Under the pieces are notes generated by a model, which was not told the DNA's origin, ran no database searches, and worked only from the letters and a program-made list of their open reading frames with translations. 29,393 nt of DNA, taken from contig JBNLGI010000084.1 of the NCBI GenBank assembly GCA_050305975.1, positions 1-29,393 of the forward strand. Reading direction: 5' to 3'. This DNA is from Thiodiazotropha sp050305975. Its GTDB lineage: Bacteria; Pseudomonadota; Gammaproteobacteria; Chromatiales; Chromatiaceae. A program made the position numbers and the translations under genes. This document shows positions 7,240-16,484 of the stretch, one piece after another; position 1 is the stretch's first letter; the number at the start of each line of letters is the position of its first letter.

Positions 7240-8625
7240 ATGGACCACACAACCCTGTTCGACCTTGAGTTGATATCGAAATACGACCAGAGCGGTCCTC
7301 GGTACACCTCTTACCCTACGGCTGTCCAGTTTCACGAGGGATTCGACGAAGAGGCCTACAAACGGGTCCTGCGCCAGAGCAATGAGGGGGGAAGCCCGCT
7401 CTCACTCTACTTTCATATTCCCTTCTGCGACACCATCTGCTTCTACTGCGCCTGCAACAAAGTGGCCACCAAGGACCGCAGTATGGCGGCCGACTATCTG
7501 GGCCGCGTCTACGAAGAACTGCGTATGCAGTCTGAGTTGATCGACCCCTCGCGGGTGGTGACGCAGCTGCATTGGGGAGGGGGGACGCCCACCTTCATCA
7601 GCCACGACGAAATGCGGGAGCTGGTGGCCCAGACCCGCAAGTACTTCACTTTGCTGGATGACGACAGCGGCGAGTACTCGATCGAAATAGACCCCCGGGA
7701 GGCCAAGGGGGATACCGTGAAACTGTTGCGCGAGCTGGGCTTCAATCGTATGAGCCTGGGCGTTCAGGATTTCGATGCGCGGGTGCAGAAGGCAGTCAAT
7801 CGAATTCAGACAAAACAGGAGACGCTCTCGGTACTGCAGGCGGCCAGGGATGAAGGTTTCCGTTCCATGAGCATCGACCTGATCTACGGATTGCCGTTTC
7901 AGAGTGTCGAGAGCTTCTCATCGACCCTGGATCAGATTCTCGAGGTCGATCCCGACAGACTCTCGATCTTCAATTACGCTCACCTGCCTGAGCGTTTCAA
8001 ACCACAACGGCGCATCAACGAAGAGGAACTGCCTCCGCCTCAGGTGAAGCTCGACATTCTGCAGATGACCATCGACAAGCTCTCTGCCGCCGGTTATGTC
8101 TACATCGGTATGGATCATTTCGCCAAACCCGAGGACGAACTGGTCAAAGCGCAGGAGAACGGCACCCTCTATCGCAACTTTCAGGGCTATTCCACGCACT
8201 CGGACTGCGATCTGATCGGGGTGGGGGTCACATCGATCGGCATGGTGGGTCCGAGCTATGCTCAAAACATGCGTTCCCTGGATGAGTACTACCAGCGGAT
8301 TGATAGCGGTCGGCTGCCCATTTTCAAGGGCATCGAGCTGACCCGTGATGATCAGATCCGACGTGATGTCATCACGCGTCTGATCTGCCATTTTTCCCTG
8401 CAGATCCCAGATTTCGAAGCGCGCTGGGGGATCAGTTTTCGGCAGTACTTCGCCGCGGAGCTGGCCAATCTGGAGGCTATGCAAGCGGACGGATTGGTGG
8501 AAATCGCCGACAACTCGATCTCGGTCAAGCCGAGGGGGCGCCTGCTCATCCGCAATATCTGCATGCAGTTCGATGCCTACCTCAACTCTCAGGCGGCCAA
8601 GGGGAGCTTTTCGAAGGTTATCTAA
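7240..8625 (+). CDS. hemN: Oxygen-independent coproporphyrinogen III oxidase HemN
   Basis: A radical-SAM enzyme (461 residues, normal for the family) that converts coproporphyrinogen III to protoporphyrinogen IX in heme synthesis without oxygen. The [4Fe-4S] cluster motif CX3CX2C is C63, C67 and C70 in FCDTICFYCACN, one residue off E. coli HemN numbering. The SAM-contact motif HWGGGTPTF and the N-terminal substrate loop GPRYTSYPTA, typical of true HemN rather than HemW, are present. The C-terminal HemN domain (from about residue 370) is complete. A GAGAG precedes the ATG. I see no clear FNR box in the 39-nt gap, so any oxygen control would act further upstream. Confidence 0.97.
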   Translation: MDHTTLFDLELISKYDQSGPRYTSYPTAVQFHEGFDEEAYKRVLRQSNEGGSPLSLYFHIPFCDTICFYCACNKVATKDRSMAADYLGRVYEELRMQSELIDPSRVVTQLHWGGGTPTFISHDEMRELVAQTRKYFTLLDDDSGEYSIEIDPREAKGDTVKLLRELGFNRMSLGVQDFDARVQKAVNRIQTKQETLSVLQAARDEGFRSMSIDLIYGLPFQSVESFSSTLDQILEVDPDRLSIFNYAHLPERFKPQRRINEEELPPPQVKLDILQMTIDKLSAAGYVYIGMDHFAKPEDELVKAQENGTLYRNFQGYSTHSDCDLIGVGVTSIGMVGPSYAQNMRSLDEYYQRIDSGRLPIFKGIELTRDDQIRRDVITRLICHFSLQIPDFEARWGISFRQYFAAELANLEAMQADGLVEIADNSISVKPRGRLLIRNICMQFDAYLNSQAAKGSFSKVI

Positions 8626-8712
8626 GGATCAAGTTTTTACGCCGGGTGCCGCTGATCTCTGACTAGGGTATCCGACAAAACATCAATAACAGACATTTGA
8701 TTCAGTATATTC

Positions 8713-10143
8713 ATGAGTTCTGGCTATTTATTCGATGAAAAATCTCGGGAAATCAGCAGATTGCTGTTTCTTCTCGATATTCTGCTGACCCTGCTGGTGA
8801 TGATTCTGCTCTATCGGATCCACCAGTATTTTGGCTTTGAGATGAGCCAAAGCCTGGCCAGTTACGTCGCCCTGCTGCCGATCATCGGCGTGCCGCTGGG
8901 TTACTTTCTCCACAGGTTCGGCGCCTATCAGGGGCTGCGTGTCGTCTCGCTGGTCAAGTACGCCTATATGGTGAGCAAGGCCTTTCTCATCAGTCTGGCT
9001 ATCCTGGTCGTCATCCTGTTTTTTCTCCAGGTGGATTTCGTCGATCGCTCGATCCTCATCGAGTACGCCGTACTGAGTACGGTCGTCATGGTCTCGGTGC
9101 GCGGTGGATTGGTCTGGTGGTATTTCAGGCGCTCGGTGCAAAAGGGTGAGAACTATCTGAAGCTGCTGATCATTGGCACCGGCAAACGTGCGCAGCATTT
9201 GACAGAGATGCTCAACCGTCACAACGAGTGGGGGATCCACATACTCGGCTATCTGGATACGGACGCCGAGCATGTGGGTGATTCCGTATTGAACGCGAAG
9301 GTTCTGGGTACCGTCCACGAGATCGAGAAGGTGCTGACCAGTCAGGTCGTCGATGAGGTAATTCTTGCCGTACCGCGCAGCAGTCTCAGATACATGGAGG
9401 AGATCGTCGCTGCCTGTGAAGAGCAGGGGGTCAGGTTTCGTTTCATGGCCGATGTGTTCGACCTGCGGGTGGCGCGCATGCAGATGGTTGAAATGGACGG
9501 TATCCCGCTGCTGACTTTCGATCCCGTGGCGCAGAACGAGAAGATGCTGTTGGCGAAAAGGCTGATGGATCTGACCTTCGTGTTGGCGTCGATGCCGCTG
9601 GTGCTCCCCATCATGGCACTGATCGCATTGGCCATAAAACTCGACGACGGCGGGCCGATCTTCTTCGTTCAGGAGCGTGTGGGTCTGCGCAAGCGTCTGT
9701 TTCCGATGTTGAAGTTCCGCTCCATGGTGGTGGACGCCGAAGCCAAACTGAAAGAGATCGAACATCTCAACGAGGCGGAAGGGCCCAATTTCAAGATCGC
9801 TCATGATCCCCGTATCACACAGGTCGGCCGTTTCATCCGCAAAACCAGTCTGGATGAGCTGCCACAACTGCTGAATGTCATCCGTGGCCATATGAGTCTG
9901 GTCGGTCCTCGTCCCATGTCGCAACGGGATGTCGAGCTCTTCGACAAGGGTATTCAACGCAAACGTTTCAGTGTAAAACCCGGATTGACCTGTATCTGGC
10001 AGATTTCCGGGCGGAGCAATCTCTCGTTCGAGAAGTGGCTGGAACTGGATCTGAAGTATATCGACGAATGGAACCTCTGGATGGATCTCAAGATTCTGTT
10101 CAAGACCGTTCCGGTCGTTCTCAAGGGCAGCGGCGCTGTCTGA
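8713..10143 (+). CDS. Undecaprenyl-phosphate sugar phosphotransferase (WcaJ/PssY type) for exopolysaccharide
   Basis: A 476-residue integral membrane enzyme expected to transfer a sugar-1-phosphate, probably glucose-1-P, to undecaprenyl phosphate, the first step of repeat-unit assembly. Four N-terminal membrane helices are followed by a CoA-binding-like Rossmann domain (LIIGTGKRAQHL, about 150-165), a further helix, and the C-terminal bacterial sugar transferase domain. That domain shows KRLMDLTF, LKFRSM, TSLDELPQ with the conserved Asp-Glu pair, LVGPRP, and KPGLTCIWQISGRS. No Shine-Dalgarno sequence is evident before the ATG; TATATT lies immediately upstream. It is followed 28 nt later by the WecG-like gene, so the pair likely works together. 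It may supply the glycan for the XrtA locus on the far side of the gsp operon. Confidence 0.92.
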   Translation: MSSGYLFDEKSREISRLLFLLDILLTLLVMILLYRIHQYFGFEMSQSLASYVALLPIIGVPLGYFLHRFGAYQGLRVVSLVKYAYMVSKAFLISLAILVVILFFLQVDFVDRSILIEYAVLSTVVMVSVRGGLVWWYFRRSVQKGENYLKLLIIGTGKRAQHLTEMLNRHNEWGIHILGYLDTDAEHVGDSVLNAKVLGTVHEIEKVLTSQVVDEVILAVPRSSLRYMEEIVAACEEQGVRFRFMADVFDLRVARMQMVEMDGIPLLTFDPVAQNEKMLLAKRLMDLTFVLASMPLVLPIMALIALAIKLDDGGPIFFVQERVGLRKRLFPMLKFRSMVVDAEAKLKEIEHLNEAEGPNFKIAHDPRITQVGRFIRKTSLDELPQLLNVIRGHMSLVGPRPMSQRDVELFDKGIQRKRFSVKPGLTCIWQISGRSNLSFEKWLELDLKYIDEWNLWMDLKILFKTVPVVLKGSGAV

Positions 10144-10171
10144 TTTTCATCCGATATCTGGGGAGCGGACC

Positions 10172-10930
10172 ATGGGGCAACACGATACCGTCAATCTGTT
10201 CGGCATTCCGGTCGAAGCCATGACCATGGAGCAGACGCTCGATCTGGTGGACGAGGTGATCCAATCGCGCAAGTCGCTGCAGATCGGCGTCATCAATGCA
10301 GCCAAGGTCGTCAACATGGACAAGGATCCGGAGTTGCGCGAGGCGGTTCTTTCGTCGGACATCATTCTGGCTGACGGCGCCGCGGTGGTGTGGGCGAGCA
10401 AGCTCCTGGGCACACCGCTGCCGGAGCGGGTGGCCGGAATCGATCTGATGTTCGGTATGTTCGAGCGGGGCAACGAGCGGAATTACCGGGTGTTCTGTCT
10501 GGGCGCCACCGAGGAGATCTCCAAGACGGTGGAGGAGAACCTGGCCAGAGACTATCCCGGATTGACGCTGGCGGGACGGCACCACGGCTACTTCACGGAG
10601 GACGAGGCACAGGAGATCGCCGATCAGGTCAAGGCTTCGAAGGCGGATATCTTGCTGGTGGCCATGACCTCACCGAAAAAGGAGCGCTTCCTCGCCAAGT
10701 GGATGGCCCACATGGAGGTGCCTGTCTGTCATGGCGTGGGAGGTTCTTTCGACGTCTATGCCGGAAAGGTGGAAAGGGCTCCCGAGAGTTGGCAGAAGCT
10801 GGGGCTCGAATGGCTCTATCGCGTCAAGCAAGAGCCAGGAAGATTGTGGAAACGCTATCTGTTCACCAATGCCAGTTTTATCTGGATGCTGCTGAAATCA
10901 CTGGTCGGCTTCAAAAAAGCTGTGGCCTGA
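10172..10930 (+). CDS. WecG/TagA/CpsF-family glycosyltransferase
   Basis: A 252-residue cytoplasmic-face glycosyltransferase of the family that adds N-acetylmannosamine(uronic acid) or a similar sugar to a lipid-linked acceptor. Motifs are INAAKVVNM near residue 42, LADG with the likely catalytic Asp (D68), the nucleotide-sugar region GATEEI, MTSPKKE in place of the commoner PxQE, and GVGGSFDVYAG. The last 25 residues are hydrophobic with basic flanks, fitting the membrane-binding tail of the family. A GGGGAG ribosome site precedes the ATG. It is the second gene of a two-gene unit with the sugar phosphotransferase and ends convergent to the secretion operon. The donor sugar cannot be assigned. 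Confidence 0.92.
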   Translation: MGQHDTVNLFGIPVEAMTMEQTLDLVDEVIQSRKSLQIGVINAAKVVNMDKDPELREAVLSSDIILADGAAVVWASKLLGTPLPERVAGIDLMFGMFERGNERNYRVFCLGATEEISKTVEENLARDYPGLTLAGRHHGYFTEDEAQEIADQVKASKADILLVAMTSPKKERFLAKWMAHMEVPVCHGVGGSFDVYAGKVERAPESWQKLGLEWLYRVKQEPGRLWKRYLFTNASFIWMLLKSLVGFKKAVA

Positions 10931-11010
10931 TCTGGACCTGTATGGCGAAGCCCTGGCCTGTTCGCTGATATCTGCCGAGTAAGGCCCGCCACACCTGATT
11001 GCTCCTCACC

Positions 11011-11352
11011 CTACTTCAATGCCTGCAGGGCCTTTTTGTGGCCCTGTGCGGCGGCCCGTTGAATCCAGTTCATGGCCTGTGCTTCGCTTCTTTCAATTCC
11101 GAGCCCGTGAAAATAGAGATAGCCGAGGGTGTATTGGGCATCCGCATATCCGGTAGAAGCCAGCGGATAGACCAGCTGAAACACCTTCTCATAGTTTTCT
11201 GCGGCGTAGGCCTTGTGGGCCTCCTGCATGACCGCTTTCGGGTCCTGCTGACGATCCTCATCGGGTGTGGTGGAACAACCCGCCAGCTGCAGCCCCAGCA
11301 AAAGAGCGGCCATGATGAGCTTAAAACGTGTGCGTGTGGTCTTGTACGGCAT
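11011..11352 (-). CDS. Small Sel1-repeat lipoprotein at the end of the gsp operon (candidate secretin pilotin)
   Basis: A 113-residue lipoprotein. The signal peptide ends in the lipobox LAGC with the acylated Cys at 26; Ser at +2 predicts outer-membrane sorting. The mature part has about two Sel1/TPR-like helical repeats: AHKAYAAENYEKVFQLVYPLA, then GYADAQYTLGYLYFHGLGI, then AMNWIQRAAAQGHKKALQAL. The ATG lies 5 nt after the gspF stop, so it is the last gene of the secretion operon. Pilotins that carry secretins to the outer membrane are small lipoproteins, and the type IV pilus pilotin PilF/PilW is made of TPR repeats. Size, sorting and position therefore suggest a pilotin for GspD, but no direct sequence match to GspS or AspS is seen. 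Confidence 0.85.
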   Translation of the reverse strand: MPYKTTRTRFKLIMAALLLGLQLAGCSTTPDEDRQQDPKAVMQEAHKAYAAENYEKVFQLVYPLASTGYADAQYTLGYLYFHGLGIERSEAQAMNWIQRAAAQGHKKALQALK

Positions 11353-11357
11353 GTGAC

Positions 11358-12569
11358 TCAGCCTATCAGTTGATTGAGGTCGAAGATGGGTAGCAGTATG
11401 GCCAAAACGATGATCAACACAATACCACCCATGACCAGTATGAGAATGGGTTCGAACAGCCCGTTGATGGTGGAGACCAGGGTCTCTATCTCCCGCTCCT
11501 GAATATCGGCTGAGCGCTCGAGCATCCCCTCCAGGTTGCCGCTGGCCTCGCCGCTGGCCAGCAGGCTCAGGGTCATGGGAGGAAAGTAGCCCGTCTTCTC
11601 CAGCGCCCGATAGAGGCTGGTGCCCTCGCGGACTTTGGATGCGGCCTCCTCCACGGCCTGCCTCATCGGCAGGTTGGTCAGGACCTGAGAGGCGATGCGC
11701 AGGGCATCCAGTATCGGAACGCTGCTGGCGGCCATGATGCTCAGGGTGCGGGAAAAACGCGCCGCGTTGGTGGTGCGCACCAGCCGCCCCATCAGCGGCA
11801 GGCGTAACATCAGCCGATGCCAGGCGAATTTGGGACCCGGCTTTTTCAACAGGTAACTGATAAACATGACCAGCATTATCAGACCCAGCAGGATGTAAAT
11901 TCCGTAGGCACGAAAGGCATCGCTGGTGGCCATCAGGGCTTGTGTGATCCAGGGCAGCTCGGCGGACATGTTCTCGAAAACCCGGGTCACCTCGGGCACG
12001 ATGTAGGTCAGCAGGCCGATGACGATCAGCAGCGAGACCACAGTCAGCAAGGCCGGGTAGAAGAGGGCGAAAATGGTCTTCTGCCGCAGTTGCTGACGCT
12101 GCTCCGTATAGTCGGCAAGGCGGTCAAGCACCACGTCGAGATGGCCCGACTCTTCGCCGGAGTCGACGGTGCGGATATAGAGTTCGGGGAAGGTCTTGGG
12201 AAACTCGCTCAAGCCGTCCGCCAGGCTTCGACCTTCCAGGACTTTGGCGCGAACGGCAAGCAGCGTGCGCTCGACATGACGCTTGTCGGTCTGGTGTGCT
12301 GTCGTTTGCAATACATGCTCCAGCGGCAATCCGGAGTGGAGCAGGGTGGCCATCTGGCGGGTGATCAAGGCCAGTTCCATGGCGCTGATGCGCTTTTGGA
12401 ACAGATGGCTCTTGCGTTCGCTCGACTTGCCGCTGGCCGAGTTGATGGTTAGTGGCGTCAGCCCCGATTCGCGCAGTTGCTGACGCACCTGGCGTGGGCT
12501 GTCTCCCTCCAATACACCGCGCCGTTCCTTGCCGGCGGAGTCGAGGGCGAGGTATTCGAAGGCGTCCAA
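11358..12569 (-). CDS. gspF: Type II secretion inner-membrane platform protein GspF
   Basis: A polytopic inner-membrane protein of 403 residues that couples the GspE ATPase to pseudopilus assembly. The N-terminus DAFEYLALDSAGKERRGVLEGDS is the family signature. Two copies of the T2SSF domain follow (about 70-193 and 272-395), each beginning with an LALITRQMATLLHSGLPL-like segment; the hydrophobic helices are near 170-190, 222-240 and 375-395. The start is TTG. An in-frame stop three codons upstream excludes any earlier start, and AGG lies about 10 nt before it. It is separated from gspE by 126 nt, the largest gap among the E-F genes. Confidence 0.96.
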   Translation of the reverse strand: MDAFEYLALDSAGKERRGVLEGDSPRQVRQQLRESGLTPLTINSASGKSSERKSHLFQKRISAMELALITRQMATLLHSGLPLEHVLQTTAHQTDKRHVERTLLAVRAKVLEGRSLADGLSEFPKTFPELYIRTVDSGEESGHLDVVLDRLADYTEQRQQLRQKTIFALFYPALLTVVSLLIVIGLLTYIVPEVTRVFENMSAELPWITQALMATSDAFRAYGIYILLGLIMLVMFISYLLKKPGPKFAWHRLMLRLPLMGRLVRTTNAARFSRTLSIMAASSVPILDALRIASQVLTNLPMRQAVEEAASKVREGTSLYRALEKTGYFPPMTLSLLASGEASGNLEGMLERSADIQEREIETLVSTINGLFEPILILVMGGIVLIIVLAILLPIFDLNQLIG

Positions 12570-12695
12570 TCTACTTCAACCTGTAAAGCGGGATGGTCGA
12601 GATCGAAGGCGGGACTTTCGACGCTGTCGGGCGGCACGCACGCTGACCGGGCAGCTCGTTGCGATCACGCATGACAGTGCGACAGAACACGGGGT

Positions 12696-14216
12696 TCATC
12701 CCTCCTGGGTCACGCGGATGATCTCGTCGATGGTGGTCACGCCCTCGATCACCCTCCGCATGCCGTCGGTCCTGATGCTCTCGCTGAATTTGCGGGCATG
12801 GGCCAGCATTTCGCCTTCACCCGCTCCCTGATGGATCAGATTGCGCAGGGTCTCGTCCACGGTGATCAGTTCGTAGATGCCGGTGCGTCCCAGGAAGCCG
12901 TTGCCATGACACTTTTCACAGCCGACGGAGTTGTAGAGTTCGATCTCGCGGTCGGCTGGCACTTCGAGCAGCTTCCGCTCCCGTTCGCTGGCCGCTGATG
13001 GCACTTTGCAGTGGGGACAGAGGGTGCGTACCAGCCGCTGGGCGAGGACGCCGATCAGACTGGAGGAGAGCAGGAACGGTTCCACTCCCATATCGCGCAG
13101 CCGGGTGATACTGCCGATGGCGGTGTTGGTGTGCAGGCTCGACATCACCAGATGGCCGGTGAGACTGGCCTGTACCGCGATCTGCGCGGTCTCCAGGTCA
13201 CGGATCTCGCCCACCATCACCACATCGGGGTCCTGGCGCAGGATCGCCCGCAATCCGCGCGCGAAGGTCAGATCGACTTTATTGTTGACCTGGGTCTGGC
13301 CGATGCCGTCCAGGTAGTATTCGATCGGGTCCTCGACGGTGACGATATTCCGGCTCTGGGTGTTGAGCCGGCTGAGGGCGGCGTAGAGGGTGGTGGTCTT
13401 ACCCGAGCCGGTGGGGCCGGTGACCAGGAAGATACCGTGGGGCCGTTTGATGATACCGGGGTCGATCAGTTCGCGCAGTGACTTCGACATGCCGAGCTGC
13501 TCCAGATCGAGCCGTCCCGCCTGCTTGTCGAGCAGTCGCAGGACGACGCGCTCCCCGTAGCTGGAAGGGAGGGTGGAGACACGGACGTCGACCGGCCGGT
13601 TGCCCACCTTGAGGGAGATGCGTCCGTCCTGGGGGATGCGCTTCTCGGCGATGTCGAGATGGGCCATGACCTTGATGCGGGATACCAGGAAGGGGGCGAC
13701 AGTGCGTGGGGGCGTCAGGACCTCGCGCAACACACCGTCGACACGGAATCGCACCACCATGCGGTTCTCGTAGGGCTCGATGTGGATATCCGAGGCCTGC
13801 TCCTTGATGGCTTCGGTAAAGAGGGCGTTGATGAGGCGGATGATCGGCGCGTCATCGTCGCTCTCGAGCAGGTCCTCCGGTTGGTTCAGGGCGCGCGCGG
13901 CGTGATCCAGGTCGATGTCGTCACCCATGGTCTCCATGATCTGGGACGACTGCTTGGAGCCGGCCTCGTAGATCAGGGAGAGCTGGCGGTCGAGCGTGTC
14001 CTGGTCGACCTGCCGCAGCGGCATGGGACGGCCGATCAGGCGACGTACCTCGCTGAAGATACTCAAGGGGACGCCCGGTTTGTGCCACAGTTCGGATCTG
14101 CCTTCGTCGTCGCTGACCACCAACAGCCCATGCCGACGGGCGAAGGCGTAGGGCAGCAGTTCCGGGCTGGCCTGCTCCTCGGGGGCGTCCGCGTCTGTCA
14201 GGTGGGCTTCACTCAT
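12696..14216 (-). CDS. gspE: Type II secretion ATPase GspE
   Basis: A cytoplasmic hexameric ATPase that drives pseudopilus extension. In the 506-residue form it has an N-terminal domain that binds GspL and a RecA-like motor domain. Visible motifs are the Walker A GPTGSGKTTT (about 267-276), the Asp box TVEDPIEYYL, the Walker B VVMVGEIRDLETA, the His box SSLHTN, and a tetracysteine zinc module (CPHC then CEKC) near the C-terminus. The ATG at 14216 was chosen. A TTG three codons upstream (14225) is also possible, but the AAGG would then sit only 3 nt from it. It lies 42 nt after gspD. Confidence 0.96.
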   Translation of the reverse strand: MSEAHLTDADAPEEQASPELLPYAFARRHGLLVVSDDEGRSELWHKPGVPLSIFSEVRRLIGRPMPLRQVDQDTLDRQLSLIYEAGSKQSSQIMETMGDDIDLDHAARALNQPEDLLESDDDAPIIRLINALFTEAIKEQASDIHIEPYENRMVVRFRVDGVLREVLTPPRTVAPFLVSRIKVMAHLDIAEKRIPQDGRISLKVGNRPVDVRVSTLPSSYGERVVLRLLDKQAGRLDLEQLGMSKSLRELIDPGIIKRPHGIFLVTGPTGSGKTTTLYAALSRLNTQSRNIVTVEDPIEYYLDGIGQTQVNNKVDLTFARGLRAILRQDPDVVMVGEIRDLETAQIAVQASLTGHLVMSSLHTNTAIGSITRLRDMGVEPFLLSSSLIGVLAQRLVRTLCPHCKVPSAASERERKLLEVPADREIELYNSVGCEKCHGNGFLGRTGIYELITVDETLRNLIHQGAGEGEMLAHARKFSESIRTDGMRRVIEGVTTIDEIIRVTQEG

Positions 14217-14258
14217 GCTCGGCAAGGACCTTGGTCTGTTTCTGAGGTCGGGTATCGA

Positions 14259-16286
14259 TCATTGAGACGTTTCGTTCGGTGGCGGTCCGTCAAAGGGCGC
14301 GGGCATTTCGCTGAAGCGCGCCGGCAGTATCGGGGTCACATCGTCCGGCATCAGGCTGATCCCTTTCTGCTTCATGTCGATCTGCTGGGCGCGGAAGTAG
14401 TTGTATTTGGAACTCGCGATCTTGGTGTTGGTGGCCGCGTCGCGCATGATCACCGGTCGCAGGAAGACCATCAGGTTGCGTTTCAACTTCGTGGTGCCAT
14501 TGGCGCGGAACAAGGCGCCGAGCAACGGCACATCGCCAAGTATCGGAACCTTCTCTTCGGTCTGCTGCAGGCTTTCATCGATCAGCCCCCCGAGTACGAT
14601 GGTATCGCCGTCCTCGACCATGACCACTGTCTTGATCGTGCGCTTTTTGGTGACGATGTCGCTGGCGCTGGCGCTGGTGTCGATACTCGATACCTCCTGT
14701 TCGATTTCGAGCTTGACCGCGTTGCCCTCATTGATTTGCGGTTTGACCTTGAGGCTCAGACCCACGTCTTCGCGTTGCACGGTCTGAAAGGGATTCACCG
14801 AGCTGCTGGTGCCGCCGGTGGTGGAGTAGGAGCCCGTGATGAAGGGGACATTCTGGCCGATGACGATCTCCGCCTCCTGGTTGTCCAGGGTCATCAGGCT
14901 GGGCGTGGAGAGAATGTTGGAGCTGGTGTCACTCTCCAGGGCCTGGATCAGTGCAGCGAAGTTGACGGAGGAGCTGTCGAACTTGCCGCCGCCGATCAGG
15001 GTGCCGGCGCCGACGTTGATACTCTGGCCGCCGGCGATGGCGGTGGCGATGCTGGTGATCGTGGGCGAACCCAGATTGATCACGCCTACGGGGCCGCTGC
15101 CATCGGGAGTGCCGTCGACGATCCATTGTACGCCAAGCTTCTTCGCCTTGTCGTAGGAGACCTCGGCGATGATCGCCTCGACCAGCACCTGGGCGCGGCG
15201 GATGTCGAGCTTGCGGATGATCGCCTCCAGTGCCCGGTATTGATCCGGCGGCGCGCTGATGATCAGGGCGTTGGCCGCTTCGTCGGCCTGGATGTTGATC
15301 GGCGCTTCGGGTTTGCCGGCCCCTCCCGCTCCCCCGGACTGCTTGCTCTTGTCGATGCTCTCGCTGACTCCGGTCAGTACGCTGACCAGGTCTTTGGCGT
15401 TGGCGTACTTGAGATAGATCACCTGGGCATTGCCGGCGTTGTCGAAGGGGGTGTCGAGATGCTCGATCACCACCTTGGAGCGCAGGCGGGAAGTGGGGTC
15501 GCCACTGATCAGGATACTGTTGGTGCGTTCGTCGGCCACCAGTTTGACACCGCTGGCGCCGCCGGCGCCCCCCTTTCCGGCCGGCTCCTGCAGTCCGTTG
15601 AGGATGCGCACCACTTCGGCGGCGGAGGCGTGTTGCAGGGTCACTACTTCGATGGAGCTGTCACTGACCTGATCGATCTGATCGATGATCTTGAGCAGAC
15701 GATCCACGTTCTGGCGGCGGTCGGAGATGATCAGGACATTGGTGTCGGGGTAGGCGGCCAGGTGTCCCTCCTGAGGGATCAGGGGGCGCAGAATCGGCAC
15801 CAGCTGGGTGGCGGTGACGTTCTTGACCTGAATGATGCGGGTTACCACTTGGTCGCCCGGCAGGGCATCCAGGGTGCCGCCGGTGGGGATGCCCGACTGT
15901 TTGGCCTTGACGTCGGGCACGATCTTGATCAGGTCCCCGCTCGGGATGGTGGAGAAGCCGTGCACCTCAAGGATCGAGAGGAAGACCTGGTAGAACTCGT
16001 CGCGCTCCATCGGATGCGCGGAGATGACGGTGACCTTGCCCTTGACCCGGGGGTCGATGACGAAGTTCTTGCCGGTGTGCTCGGACACCGTTTTGATCAA
16101 CGCCTCGATGTCGGCATTGTTGAGATTCAGAGTGATCTGCTCGGCATGCGCCAACGGAGTCATTACGGCAGCACAGAGCAATAGGCTGACGATACCAGAC
16201 AGCAGTCTGCTCAGTCTGCTCAGTCTGCTGTAATACGAGCGCCGGGCCTCGGCGTTGTCCATGGTTCGTCTCATGTTCGGGTCCAT
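14259..16286 (-). CDS. gspD: Type II secretion secretin GspD
   Basis: The outer-membrane secretin of 675 residues. A signal peptide with a long basic N-region ends at AHA before EQITLNL, followed by N0 (ITLNLNNADIEALIKTVSE), the N1-N3 repeats separated by Gly/Ala/Ser-rich linkers, and the C-terminal secretin barrel with VPFITGSYSTTGG and the family signature VLGGLIDESLQQTEEKVPILGDVP read in sections. A short tail follows after VMRD. Three nearby ATGs (16286, 16274, 16262) are possible starts; none has a strong ribosome site, and the first is given. In this operon gspD comes after gspN, separated by 198 nt. A local promoter there is possible, but I could not identify one with confidence. Confidence 0.96.
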   Translation of the reverse strand: MDPNMRRTMDNAEARRSYYSRLSRLSRLLSGIVSLLLCAAVMTPLAHAEQITLNLNNADIEALIKTVSEHTGKNFVIDPRVKGKVTVISAHPMERDEFYQVFLSILEVHGFSTIPSGDLIKIVPDVKAKQSGIPTGGTLDALPGDQVVTRIIQVKNVTATQLVPILRPLIPQEGHLAAYPDTNVLIISDRRQNVDRLLKIIDQIDQVSDSSIEVVTLQHASAAEVVRILNGLQEPAGKGGAGGASGVKLVADERTNSILISGDPTSRLRSKVVIEHLDTPFDNAGNAQVIYLKYANAKDLVSVLTGVSESIDKSKQSGGAGGAGKPEAPINIQADEAANALIISAPPDQYRALEAIIRKLDIRRAQVLVEAIIAEVSYDKAKKLGVQWIVDGTPDGSGPVGVINLGSPTITSIATAIAGGQSINVGAGTLIGGGKFDSSSVNFAALIQALESDTSSNILSTPSLMTLDNQEAEIVIGQNVPFITGSYSTTGGTSSSVNPFQTVQREDVGLSLKVKPQINEGNAVKLEIEQEVSSIDTSASASDIVTKKRTIKTVVMVEDGDTIVLGGLIDESLQQTEEKVPILGDVPLLGALFRANGTTKLKRNLMVFLRPVIMRDAATNTKIASSKYNYFRAQQIDMKQKGISLMPDDVTPILPARFSEMPAPFDGPPPNETSQ
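16203..16229. repeat. Three tandem copies of a 9-bp unit inside the gspD signal-peptide region
   Basis: CAGTCTGCT occurs three times head to tail at 16203, 16212 and 16221. On the minus strand it encodes repeated Ser-Arg-Leu units just before the hydrophobic core of the signal peptide. A change in copy number would keep the frame and alter only the charge and length of the N-region. Confidence 0.85.
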
Positions 16287-16484
16287 ACAGCGTGTTGTGG
16301 CTGGCCAAATCTGCCCAAGGGGAGCTCGTGCTGCAACTGAGTGCCAGATAGGCCAGAGTGAAATTCTTTAATCATCATGCAGTTATAAAGAAAAACTAAT
16401 CCTTAAAATGATAGCAGAGGATCGGCCGTCGGCCTATGGCAACAGTTCACGGTTGGCGCCATTTCCCCAGCCGTGTCGTCATCC

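Noticed and set aside
8728..9957. Minus-strand open frame of 409 codons opposite the sugar phosphotransferase
   Set aside because: His/Gln/Asp-rich sequence without motifs, opposite a gene with clear family signatures.
13659..16184. Very long plus-strand open frame (841 codons) across gspE and gspD
   Set aside because: It is antisense to two complete, well-conserved gsp genes; its repetitive Asp/Gly/Val composition is the usual mirror of GC-rich coding DNA.
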